Source: JAAYDH01 sp035353055 (GTDB lineage: Bacteria > Bacillota_I > Bacilli_A > RFN20 > CAG-826). Taken from it: a stretch of DNA of 64,000 nt. Position numbers and translations under genes: made by a program. The first letter of the stretch is position 1; every line of letters starts with the position of its first letter. Shown here piece by piece: positions 52,917-60,419 of the stretch. The stretch lies in NCBI GenBank assembly GCA_035353055.1, contig DAOPYW010000002.1, forward strand, positions 1-64,000. Direction: 5' to 3'. The notes beneath the pieces were generated by a model. That model saw only the letters and a program-made list of their open reading frames with translations. It was not told where the DNA came from and did no database searches.

Positions 52917-53378
52917 ATGATTACACTTATTTTCTATGGTCTCGATCAATTTGTGGTTGGCCATTTATCTCGCGAACTAACTCCCCTAGTGGCTAAGCTA
53001 TATGAGGTCGAGGAGGATGAGGTCAATTTCATCGCTCCCAATGACATGGTTTTTCATAAAGGGACCGAACAAACTTCATGGAATTTACTGATTCATGTTC
53101 ATGCTCCAATGAAGGTCAGCGTCTTGCAAGATATGATGGCTAATCTCCTCTTAAACGGCATCGGCGAAGTCGCGATTCATACCGCGGTGGAATTCTATTA
53201 TTATTCTCAGGACAATCGCTACCAAAAAATCAATGATAAATATCCACGCTATATCACGGAAGAGAATCTCGTCTCCACCGACACGGAAGACGTCGATGAA
53301 GAGGAGCTTGAAGAAGGCGAAGAAGATGACCAGATTTATACTGGCGATGTCTTCAAGGATTTTAAACCAGGTAAATAA
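52917..53378 (+). CDS. Unknown protein with acidic tail, in the place of def-fmt
   Basis: The protein has 153 residues. The first 110 look like a compact alpha/beta domain (MITLIFYGLDQFVVGHLSRE, then NFIAPNDMVFHKG and WNLLIHVHAP) with a faint tautomerase-like or DUF1904-like pattern. The last 40 are very acidic (DTEDVDEEELEEGEEDDQ). The acidic tail recalls RNA polymerase delta, but the domain does not match. I chose the ATG at 52917 because AAGGAG precedes it; an ATG 30 bases upstream has none. It overlaps the rsmB-like gene by 1 base, so it is part of the operon. Confidence 0.65.
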   Translation: MITLIFYGLDQFVVGHLSRELTPLVAKLYEVEEDEVNFIAPNDMVFHKGTEQTSWNLLIHVHAPMKVSVLQDMMANLLLNGIGEVAIHTAVEFYYYSQDNRYQKINDKYPRYITEENLVSTDTEDVDEEELEEGEEDDQIYTGDVFKDFKPGK

Positions 53379-54655
53379 TGAATAAGATAGTTGCTTTATC
53401 ATCAGAAATACTTCGCGCCATTCTCGAAAAGAATCTTCCTTTTAATCTAGCGATTCGAAGCATCTTAAAAGATGAAAAGATCACTCCCATCGAGAGGAGC
53501 GAGGTCAATAAATGCGTCGGCTGCTCTCTCCGCCATTACTACATTTTTACTTATCTTTCCGAGAAGACCTTTGGCTCCTTAGAGATCGAGAATAAAATCA
53601 TTGCTTTGCTTTATTTTTCTAATCGGCTTTTTATTCGCTCTGTTCCGATGGAAGAAATGAGCCAAATTTTAGTCGAAAGCATCTCGCAAGTGGAGAGATT
53701 CAAAACTCAAGATGTCGCGAAGATCGTTGCCAGCATCGATGTGAATACCGAAAACCTCATCCCTTCCGAAATCAACAAGGAATCTCCGGATTTCTTATCT
53801 TACCGCTATAACACTCCTCTGTGGCTTGTCAAGATGTGGATTAAGCATTATGGTGAGCATTTGACATATCGCATTTTACGTAGTAACTCTCGTCCATCCA
53901 GCAGTTTTTGCTTAGTGAATAAGGAAGCGCACACCGAAGAAGAATTATTGAATAAATACTCTGATTTAGCCCCCACCGCCTTTCCTGATTTTGTCATGCC
54001 AAAGGAAAAGGCTAACATCAAAAAGCATATAGCTTTCTCTAAAAAAGAGATCATTGATATCTCCCCGTCTATCTATGAAGTATTTTCACAAGCGGATATC
54101 GATCCAATTAGGGGAATTGCCATCTATTCAAACTACCCAAACAATGCATTTCTCTGCTTGATGAATAAGTTTTCTCGCGATGTCAAATTTGACCTAGTTA
54201 TCGGCGACGCTCAAGCATTTTTTGCCAGCAAGAAAACCATCATGAGTTTTAATCTTAAAAACGCTTCATTTTTCGAAGCTGACCCCTCACAGATTATCAC
54301 CTGCATCTCAAAACCAGTCCACACCTTCTTTTTATTCCCTGATAGTTCCAAATTGTCTCTCTTAAAATCAACCCCTGATTATTTCTTGCGGTTCACCGCG
54401 GATCAATTGGATGGGATTATTAAATCTCAAGAATTGGCTCTCGAGGAATGCGGCGCTCTTGTCGAAGAGGGCGGACAACTGATCTATGCTATTCCCACAA
54501 TCAACAAAAAAGAATCTCGCAGACTAATCAAGCGGTTCATTGAAAATAACCCGTCTTTCTCGCTCGTAGTGGACAAGCAAATTTTCCCATTCAGCGAATA
54601 TGAAGATAGCTTATTTTTTGCCATATTAAAAAAAGAGGTCAGCAAGGATGCTTAA
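53378..54655 (+). CDS. RsmB-like protein that has lost its catalytic and SAM-binding residues
   Basis: The gene is in the rsmB slot and the 425 residues follow RsmB from end to end: the NusB-like helical N-terminal domain, NTPLWLVKMWIKHYGE, and near the end PDYFLRFTADQLDGIIKSQE and GALVEEGGQLIYAIPTINKK. The working residues are gone. The first catalytic motif, normally D-A-P-C, reads FPDSS (P321-S324). The second, normally T-C-S/T, reads AIPTIN (371-376). The glycine-rich SAM loop (canonical CAAPGGK) is IYSNYPNNA (249-257). A working 16S rRNA m5C967 methyltransferase is therefore unlikely; an rRNA-binding role is possible. It overlaps rlmN by 8 bases. Confidence 0.85.
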   Translation: MNKIVALSSEILRAILEKNLPFNLAIRSILKDEKITPIERSEVNKCVGCSLRHYYIFTYLSEKTFGSLEIENKIIALLYFSNRLFIRSVPMEEMSQILVESISQVERFKTQDVAKIVASIDVNTENLIPSEINKESPDFLSYRYNTPLWLVKMWIKHYGEHLTYRILRSNSRPSSSFCLVNKEAHTEEELLNKYSDLAPTAFPDFVMPKEKANIKKHIAFSKKEIIDISPSIYEVFSQADIDPIRGIAIYSNYPNNAFLCLMNKFSRDVKFDLVIGDAQAFFASKKTIMSFNLKNASFFEADPSQIITCISKPVHTFFLFPDSSKLSLLKSTPDYFLRFTADQLDGIIKSQELALEECGALVEEGGQLIYAIPTINKKESRRLIKRFIENNPSFSLVVDKQIFPFSEYEDSLFFAILKKEVSKDA

Positions 54656-55694
54656 TCTTTTCGCTCAAGAAATAAATAAACTAGCTGAGCAGATGGTACG
54701 GGAGGGACAAAAGCCCTATCGCGCCACTCAACTTTTTACTTGGATTTACGAAAAGAGAGCTCGCTCCTTTGACGAGATGAGCGATGTCTCGCTGAAATTT
54801 CGCGAAGTTCTCAAAGAAAAATATTCTCTCGATTTGCCATCTATCTTTCTCAAGCAAGAGAGTTCCGATGGCACAATTAAGCTATTAGTCTTATTAGCTG
54901 ATGGAGCAAAAATTGAGACCGTTCTCATGCGCTATTCCTATGGAAACGCCATCTGCATCTCCAGCCAAGTAGGCTGCAACATGGGATGTTCTTTCTGCTC
55001 TTCTGGGCGCTTAGGAAAACAAAGAAATTTGACAGCCGATGAAATGATCGGTCAAATCCTGATCGTCAATCAAATTCTTGAAGCAGAAGGCAAAGGCCAA
55101 AAAGTCACTCATGTAGTGGTGATGGGAACCGGCGAACCCTTTGATAATTATGATAACCTCATGGATTTTATTCGCATTGTCAATCATCCAAAAGGCCTAG
55201 CGATTGGCGCTCGCCACATCACGGTTTCAACCTGCGGAATTCCTGACGCCATCAGAAGATACGCTCATGAAGGCCTTCAGACCAATCTCGCCATCTCTTT
55301 GCACGCGCCTAATAATACTCTCCGGGACCAGCTGATGAAGATTAATAAAGCTTACCCCTTAGAAGTATTAATGCCAGCCATCCGTGAATATGAAAAAGTC
55401 AGCGGTCGTCGCGTGACTTATGAATACCTTTTGCTCGCCGATATTAACGACACCCAAGAATGCGCCCAACAATTAATACAATTAATTAAGGGAACGATGG
55501 GATATGTGAATTTAATACCTTATAATGAAACCAATCTCTGCAGCTATAAAAGAAGCAGTGGCAACCGCATTCATCTCTTTCTCGACTATTTGACCAAGGG
55601 TGGCGTTACTGCGACTATTCGCAAAGAATTTGGCTCCGATATTGACGCCGCATGCGGGCAATTAAAAGCTAAAGTGGAAGATAAATTAGTATGA
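54648..55694 (+). CDS. rlmN: Dual-specificity RNA methyltransferase RlmN
   Basis: The 348-residue radical-SAM enzyme methylates C2 of A2503 in 23S rRNA and A37 of tRNAs. It has the C-x3-C-x2-C cluster motif in SQVGCNMGCSFCSSG, GTGEPFDNYDNL, STCGIPDAI, and the catalytic Cys near the end in FGSDIDAACGQL. The usual N-terminal domain (PYRATQLFTWIYEK) is present. It overlaps prpC by 4 bases. Confidence 0.97.
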   Translation: MLNLFAQEINKLAEQMVREGQKPYRATQLFTWIYEKRARSFDEMSDVSLKFREVLKEKYSLDLPSIFLKQESSDGTIKLLVLLADGAKIETVLMRYSYGNAICISSQVGCNMGCSFCSSGRLGKQRNLTADEMIGQILIVNQILEAEGKGQKVTHVVVMGTGEPFDNYDNLMDFIRIVNHPKGLAIGARHITVSTCGIPDAIRRYAHEGLQTNLAISLHAPNNTLRDQLMKINKAYPLEVLMPAIREYEKVSGRRVTYEYLLLADINDTQECAQQLIQLIKGTMGYVNLIPYNETNLCSYKRSSGNRIHLFLDYLTKGGVTATIRKEFGSDIDAACGQLKAKVEDKLV

Positions 55695-56446
55695 AACAAA
55701 AGAACTATATTTCCGGTACATATGCCTTTGGAACCGACATTGGCAAAATCCGTTTAACTAACGAAGACCGCGCCAATGCTTTAACTAATACCAAGGGCAA
55801 TATTCTCTTGCTTGTTTGCGACGGAATGGGCGGAGCAAATAAAGGAGACTATGCCTCCTCAATCGCCATCAAGATGATCAGCGAATCATTTTTTGATAAG
55901 CAGAAATTCCTCAATCGCTTTTCAGCAGTTAAGTGGGCGATGGAAATCATCAAAAAAGCCAATGATGCCATCTATCAAGAAGCGCAAAAAAATGCAATTT
56001 ATCAAGGCATGGGCACCACCTTAACCATGGTCTTAATTATGTCAAATCATATGATTACTGCTCAGATTGGCGATTCGCGAGCCTATGTGCTTCACGACCA
56101 AGAAGTCGTCCAAATCACTGAAGATCAAACCTATGTCGCTTATCTATACCGCACGGGAAAAATTCGCAAAGAAGAAATGCTCACTCATCCGAAGCGCCAT
56201 GTCCTCACCAATGCTTTGGGCATTTATCCATCCCTTAATGTCGACATTAAAATCACTGATTACTGCAACGAAAATGTCTTAGTTTGCAGCGATGGTTTAT
56301 ATAATAACGTCGAAGATAACTCAATCTACTCAATTCTTAAAAGCGATGATTCCACTGAACAAAAAGTTAATGAATTGATCGCTTTGGCTAACGCTAATGG
56401 CGGAAGCGATAACATCGCCATCGTCCTCTGGGAGGCTAATAAATAA
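55691..56446 (+). CDS. prpC: PP2C-type serine/threonine phosphatase
   Basis: The 251-residue metal-dependent phosphatase reverses PrkC-type phosphorylation. It has the PP2C motifs RLTNEDRANAL, LLVCDGMGGANKGDYAS, TQIGDSRAYVL-like AQIGDSRAYVL, NALGIYPS, LVCSDGLYNNV and GGSDNIAIVLW. It is coupled to rlmN and to the kinase gene downstream (1-base overlap). Confidence 0.95.
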   Translation: MKQKNYISGTYAFGTDIGKIRLTNEDRANALTNTKGNILLLVCDGMGGANKGDYASSIAIKMISESFFDKQKFLNRFSAVKWAMEIIKKANDAIYQEAQKNAIYQGMGTTLTMVLIMSNHMITAQIGDSRAYVLHDQEVVQITEDQTYVAYLYRTGKIRKEEMLTHPKRHVLTNALGIYPSLNVDIKITDYCNENVLVCSDGLYNNVEDNSIYSILKSDDSTEQKVNELIALANANGGSDNIAIVLWEANK

Positions 56447-57330
56447 TGCCGATCAAGATAGGTTCTATTATTGATGAAAGATATCGAGTGACTGCTCGCA
56501 TCGGTCATGGAGGCATGGCGGAAGTGTATGAAGCCACTGACTTCATCACAAAAAAACGCATCGCTATTAAATTGATTCGCGAAGACGTGATGAAGAATCC
56601 CATCAATCTCCGCCGCTTTCAAAACGAAGCTACAATTGCTGCCTCTTTAGACCACCCGAACATCGTCAAGGTTTATAACCATGGCACTTTTGAAGGCGTT
56701 CCGTATATCGCTAATGAATATGTGGCGGGGCAGAATCTAAAAGATGTTTTGGATTTCCGCTCATCTTTGCCTATCCAAGAAGCCGTCAGCATCATGATTC
56801 AACTGACTGCTGCTCTTCAATATGCTCACCAGCACAACATCGTTCATCGCGATGTAAAGCCTCAAAATGTATTCTATCTTCCAGACGGAACGATAAAGCT
56901 TGGCGATTTTGGCATCGCCGAAATAATAAACATCTCAATGAATAAAGGAAAGCCAAAAGAAATCATTGGCTCAGTCCATTATTTGGCTCCCGAGATATCT
57001 CGCGGTTATCCCGCCTCACCTCAATCCGATATTTATTCTGCTGGAATTACTTTCTTTGAGCTAATTACCGGCCGCGTTCCCTTTAATGAAGTCGACCCTG
57101 TCTCAGTTGTGGTCGCTCATATTCGCGACCGAGTCCCCTCCCCCAAAAAATATCTTCCTCACTGCTCTAAAGAGGTAGAAAAAGTCATCGCCAAGGCCAC
57201 TGCCAGAAGCTTTAAAGAGCGATATCATTCCGCGCAAGAATTCCACGATGATTTAGTCCTCTTGACCCAGAACACTGAACTTCTCAAAGAGAAGAAGAGC
57301 TTTTTTGCTCGCATTTTTGGTTTCAAATAA
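56446..57330 (+). CDS. prkC: Soluble PrkC-like serine/threonine kinase, catalytic domain only
   Basis: The 294-residue Hanks-type kinase has the P-loop IGHGGMAEVYEA, Lys in AIKLIRED, the catalytic HRDVKPQNV, DFGIAE, and APE in HYLAPEISRG. Bacillus PrkC is about 650 residues, with a membrane helix and external PASTA repeats that sense muropeptides. Here the protein ends about 30 residues after the kinase fold in a basic tail (KSFFARIFGFK), and the next gene starts at once, so the truncation is real. It probably acts in the cytoplasm or is loosely membrane-attached. It is paired with prpC. Confidence 0.92.
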   Translation: MPIKIGSIIDERYRVTARIGHGGMAEVYEATDFITKKRIAIKLIREDVMKNPINLRRFQNEATIAASLDHPNIVKVYNHGTFEGVPYIANEYVAGQNLKDVLDFRSSLPIQEAVSIMIQLTAALQYAHQHNIVHRDVKPQNVFYLPDGTIKLGDFGIAEIINISMNKGKPKEIIGSVHYLAPEISRGYPASPQSDIYSAGITFFELITGRVPFNEVDPVSVVVAHIRDRVPSPKKYLPHCSKEVEKVIAKATARSFKERYHSAQEFHDDLVLLTQNTELLKEKKSFFARIFGFK

Positions 57331-58196
57331 TGGAAGGAAAAATACTCGCTCTTAACTGTGGAATGTACTCAGTCTTAAGCGATGGAGCAATTTACTGTGT
57401 TCCCGCCCGAGGCCTTTTTAGACACGAGTCAATCAAACCGATGGTGGGAGATGATGTCGAAATCGATGAAGTTAATTTAGTGATCCAAGCGGTCTACCCT
57501 CGCCACAGCCAACTTAAAAGGCCTCAAGTGGCAAATATTGACCAAATGCTCATTGTCTCTTCTCTGGTGGAACCATCGTTTTCTTTTCTTTTGATTTTTA
57601 AATATCTCACTTATGCGAACATGAATGGAATCAAAGCCAGCATAATCATCACTAAAGCGGATAAAAATGATGACCAAAACCTCATTGATGGCATCAAAGA
57701 GACTTTTCAAAAGATGAACATCGATACCTATTTTGTCAGCAACAAAGAAAAGATTGGCTTAGAAGAAGTCCGCCATCTCTTCGCTAACCGCATTACTTGC
57801 TTAATCGGTCAAACTGGCGTGGGGAAATCTTCCTTAATCAATGCCATCGATCCTCAATTTGAGCGAGCGGTCGGAGAATACTCTCGCGCTCTTGGGAGAG
57901 GAAAACACAAAACCAAAGAAGTAATTCTGCTCCCATATGAAGGTGGATACATCGCTGATACTCCTGGATTCTCTTCTCTTGAATTAAACCTGTTTAAAGA
58001 AGAATTAGCAAAATATTTCCCCGGTTTTGCTGATCGCTCTTTAAAGTGTTATTTTTCCAATTGCCTGCACATCTCCGAGGAGCGCTGTGAAGTTAAAAAA
58101 GCTCTAGAAGATGGTATAATTCCTAAAGTAGCTTATGACTGCTACTTAACGTTATCAAATGAAGCGATTTTTGAAATACGGAGGTACGAAAAATGA
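57330..58196 (+). CDS. rsgA: Ribosome small subunit-dependent GTPase RsgA
   Basis: The 288-residue circularly permuted GTPase checks 30S maturation. It has an N-terminal OB fold (MVGDDVEID), the G4 motif IITKADKND, G1 GQTGVGKSSLINAI, G3 DTPGFSS, and the C-terminal zinc knuckle with the family's spacing C-x4-C-x-H-x5-C (CYFSNCLHISEERC). It overlaps prkC by 1 base and rpe by 4. Confidence 0.96.
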   Translation: MEGKILALNCGMYSVLSDGAIYCVPARGLFRHESIKPMVGDDVEIDEVNLVIQAVYPRHSQLKRPQVANIDQMLIVSSLVEPSFSFLLIFKYLTYANMNGIKASIIITKADKNDDQNLIDGIKETFQKMNIDTYFVSNKEKIGLEEVRHLFANRITCLIGQTGVGKSSLINAIDPQFERAVGEYSRALGRGKHKTKEVILLPYEGGYIADTPGFSSLELNLFKEELAKYFPGFADRSLKCYFSNCLHISEERCEVKKALEDGIIPKVAYDCYLTLSNEAIFEIRRYEK

Positions 58197-58852
58197 AAAC
58201 TGCTCTCGTCGCACCATCAATCTTATCCGCTAATTTCTCTCATCTAGGAGATGATATTAAGCAAATTCAGGAAGCCGGCGCTGATTGGCTTCATTTCGAT
58301 GTGATGGATGGGCACTTTGTTCCCAATATTTCTTTTGGCTTACCAGTTTTAAAGGACATCGCTCACACACATAAATTAGTTAATGATGTTCATATTATGA
58401 TTTCCAATCCTCGTGAATATGCCGCTAAATTTGTGGAAGCCGGCGCTGATTACTTAACCTTCCATTATGAAGCTTGCCAAAGCGATGCCGAGGTTTTCGA
58501 TATCATCGATATCATTCATAAAGCTGGCGCAAAAGCCGGCATTTCCGTCAAACCAAAAACTCCAATTTCGAAAATCTTTCCCTTTTTATATAGCCTTGAT
58601 CTCGTGCTCATCATGAGCGTTGAACCAGGTTTCGGCGGTCAGAGTTTTATCCGCGATTCATTGGGCAAAATTTTGAGATTAAGAAATTATCTTGATGAAA
58701 ATGAGCTCAAAACCCTCATCGAAGTCGATGGTGGAATCAATGAAACGACTGCTCTCGAATGCAAGAAAATGGGTGCTGAAGTCTTTGTGGCTGGTTCCTA
58801 TGTTTTTGGAGCTGAGAATATCAAAGAGGCAATTCGGAGTTTAAAGATCTAA
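58193..58852 (+). CDS. rpe: Ribulose-phosphate 3-epimerase
   Basis: The 219-residue TIM barrel interconverts ribulose 5-phosphate and xylulose 5-phosphate. It has APSILSANFSHL, HFDVMDGHFVPNISFG, HIMISNP, MSVEPGFGGQSF and VDGGINETT with the catalytic aspartates. CGGAGG precedes the ATG within the end of rsgA. Confidence 0.97.
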   Translation: MKTALVAPSILSANFSHLGDDIKQIQEAGADWLHFDVMDGHFVPNISFGLPVLKDIAHTHKLVNDVHIMISNPREYAAKFVEAGADYLTFHYEACQSDAEVFDIIDIIHKAGAKAGISVKPKTPISKIFPFLYSLDLVLIMSVEPGFGGQSFIRDSLGKILRLRNYLDENELKTLIEVDGGINETTALECKKMGAEVFVAGSYVFGAENIKEAIRSLKI

Positions 58853-59517
58853 TGCGCTTCACTTTACCTTCTTTACTGCTATCGATTTTATTCGGTGCCT
58901 TGTTTCTAGTCACCTCTTTTATTCGCTATAAAAATAAGTATAAAGTCACCTATAATGTCCGAAATATGTTTCCTTATGAGCTTAATTACAAAAGCCCCTT
59001 TGCGGAGAATTTCTACGGCAATGTTTCCCTTATTTTAGCAATTTTGTCTTCCTGCGTTTTCTTTTTCACTTTTGATTTAAAGTTTGACAACGGCTTTTTC
59101 ATCATGATTTTCATCTCGGGAATTATCTCCTCGATTTTATTTATAGCTATTGCCTTTATCCCCTTGGATTTCATTCGCCTTCACAGCGCGCTTTTTATCT
59201 TGTACATGATTTTCTCTTTCTTGCTTCCGACATCCATCAGCATTGGATCTTATGTCTATAATCAGCAGATTGGAGGGAGCTCGCCCATTCCTTTCATCAT
59301 TTTCATTATCGCCTTCATTATTACATTGGTGACGATGGTTCTTCTCTTGAATCCAAAATTGACTCTCAACTTGCGCATGAAAGAAGAAATTGCCCCAGAT
59401 GGCAGCATCAAATACGTTCGTCCAAACATTATTACGATGGCCTTTACCGAATGGCTATTGTTTTTCTTCCTGTTTGCGAACGAGATCTTGGTTTTCGTTT
59501 TATCTCTAGCTTTCTAG
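58852..59517 (+). CDS. Polytopic membrane protein of unknown function
   Basis: The 221-residue protein has about six hydrophobic helices with short loops; one basic loop after helix 1 (RYKNKYK). I recognise no family. It shares its first base with the rpe stop codon and is the last gene of the gmk operon before a terminator; thiN occupies a similar slot in Bacillus, but this protein is not ThiN. Confidence 0.65.
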   Translation: MRFTLPSLLLSILFGALFLVTSFIRYKNKYKVTYNVRNMFPYELNYKSPFAENFYGNVSLILAILSSCVFFFTFDLKFDNGFFIMIFISGIISSILFIAIAFIPLDFIRLHSALFILYMIFSFLLPTSISIGSYVYNQQIGGSSPIPFIIFIIAFIITLVTMVLLLNPKLTLNLRMKEEIAPDGSIKYVRPNIITMAFTEWLLFFFLFANEILVFVLSLAF

Positions 59518-59523
59518 ATAAAT

Positions 59524-59551
59524 AAAAAAGCGGAATCATCCGCATTTTTTA
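59524..59551. terminator. Bidirectional terminator between the gmk operon and rpmB
   Basis: A hairpin GCGGA-ATCA-TCCGC (59530-59543) is flanked by A-runs and T-runs, so it can terminate transcripts on both strands. Confidence 0.8.
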
Positions 59552-59574
59552 TCACAGGTTAATTTAACCTATAT

Positions 59575-59763
59575 TTACTTATATTGTTTGTTGAGACTGC
59601 GATAAGCGCGAGTCGACATACGAACTCGCATCTCTTGGCCGTCAACCACGACAGTGCGGACTTGAAGATTGCAGTTCCATCTACGGCGTGAAGCCCTTAA
59701 AGAATGGGAGCGATTATTACCACTCAAAGGTCCTTTTCCGGTTATTGGACATACTCTTGACAT
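59575..59763 (-). CDS. rpmB: Ribosomal protein bL28
   Basis: The 62-residue large-subunit protein has MSRVCPITGKGPLSGNNRSH, then RRRWNCNLQ and the C-terminal RVRMSTRAYRS. The first Cys remains but the second CxxC pair of zinc-binding L28 is absent. AGGAGG precedes the ATG. It has its own promoter. The rpmB gene also ends this cluster in Bacillus, on the opposite strand. Confidence 0.95.
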   Translation of the reverse strand: MSRVCPITGKGPLSGNNRSHSLRASRRRWNCNLQVRTVVVDGQEMRVRMSTRAYRSLNKQYK

Positions 59764-59790
59764 ATCGTAGGCCTCCTTTTGTTCTTGAAA

Positions 59791-59819
59791 ATGTTAGCAC
59801 AATCAACTAGTTTATGCAA
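59791..59819 (-). promoter_or_regulatory. Promoter of rpmB
   Basis: On the minus strand TTGCAT (59814-59819) and TAACAT (59791-59796) are 17 bases apart, with TG one base before the -10 box (TGC-TAACAT). The leader is about 20 bases and contains AGGAGG. Confidence 0.65.
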
Positions 59820-59837
59820 TAAACAAATGAACGTTTT

Positions 59838-60290
59838 TTATAACTTAATTCTCGGGAATTTTTGTTGAATTTCGGCTTTGGAAAGCAAATGGTCGCAATT
59901 GTTCGACAGCGACTGGTAAACCTGATTTTGCAAATCTGGCATTAAATATATGCTCTGCCCACTTTTCATTATTATTGTGATGGTGGCATTTTTCTTTTTC
60001 GAATTTTGCTCGATGTATATGATATCCGAATAGGGATAGTTAAAAGCGCGCCTAAATTTGACGACAATCAACTCTTTTTTCTTTATCACGTAAAAGTAGT
60101 TCATAAAAGAGAAGACAAAAATCAAAATTGATGTGACGACAAATGCAGCGATAATCAGCCATTGAATGTATCCCCAGTCTTGAAAGACAAAGATGTTAAA
60201 GCAGGTGGCGAATATGACGCTAGCGGAAAACAAAAACACCACCAGGGCGGTTATGAGCATCTTTTTAAAAGAGGGTCTGACTTTCATCAT
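59838..60290 (-). CDS. Small membrane protein with a PH-like C-terminal domain
   Basis: The protein has about 150 residues. Two hydrophobic helices (about 10-32 and 40-62) are followed by a beta-rich part: NYFYVIKKKELIVVKFRRAFNYPYSDI is split here as NYFYVIKKKELIVV and FNYPYSDIIYIEQ, then ATITIIMKSGQSIYLMP. This resembles bacterial PH-domain (bPH/YdbT-like) proteins; the exact function is unknown. I chose the ATG at 60290 (or the next one at 60287) over a TTG at 60329; none has a good ribosome site. A minus-strand terminator-like hairpin lies in the leader. Confidence 0.6.
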   Translation of the reverse strand: MMKVRPSFKKMLITALVVFLFSASVIFATCFNIFVFQDWGYIQWLIIAAFVVTSILIFVFSFMNYFYVIKKKELIVVKFRRAFNYPYSDIIYIEQNSKKKNATITIIMKSGQSIYLMPDLQNQVYQSLSNNCDHLLSKAEIQQKFPRIKL

Positions 60291-60315
60291 ATTGAGTTTA
60301 CCGATTTTTTCGTTG

Positions 60316-60349
60316 AATAAAAAGGGCAAACAACAATATTTTGTTGCCC
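60316..60349 (-). terminator. Terminator-like hairpin upstream of the PH-like membrane protein gene
   Basis: On the minus strand a stem starting GGGCAACAA and closing TTGTT-T-GCCC (one bulged T) is followed by TTTTTATT. It lies 26-60 bases before the ATG at 60290, and no minus-strand gene precedes it, so it may be a leader attenuator or a block to antisense transcription from glgC. Confidence 0.5.
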
Positions 60350-60366
60350 CCTATCTTGTTTTTGGT

Positions 60367-60394
60367 TTGTGAGTTCTCGTGCGTGTGCTACAAT
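60367..60394 (+). promoter_or_regulatory. Promoter of the glgCDA operon
   Basis: TTGTGA (60367-60372) and TACAAT (60389-60394) are 16 bases apart, with an extended -10 (TGC-TACAAT). The leader is about 20 bases and carries CGGAGG before the ATG at 60420. Confidence 0.7.
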
Positions 60395-60419
60395 GTGTTT
60401 ATACGCGGAGGTACATATA

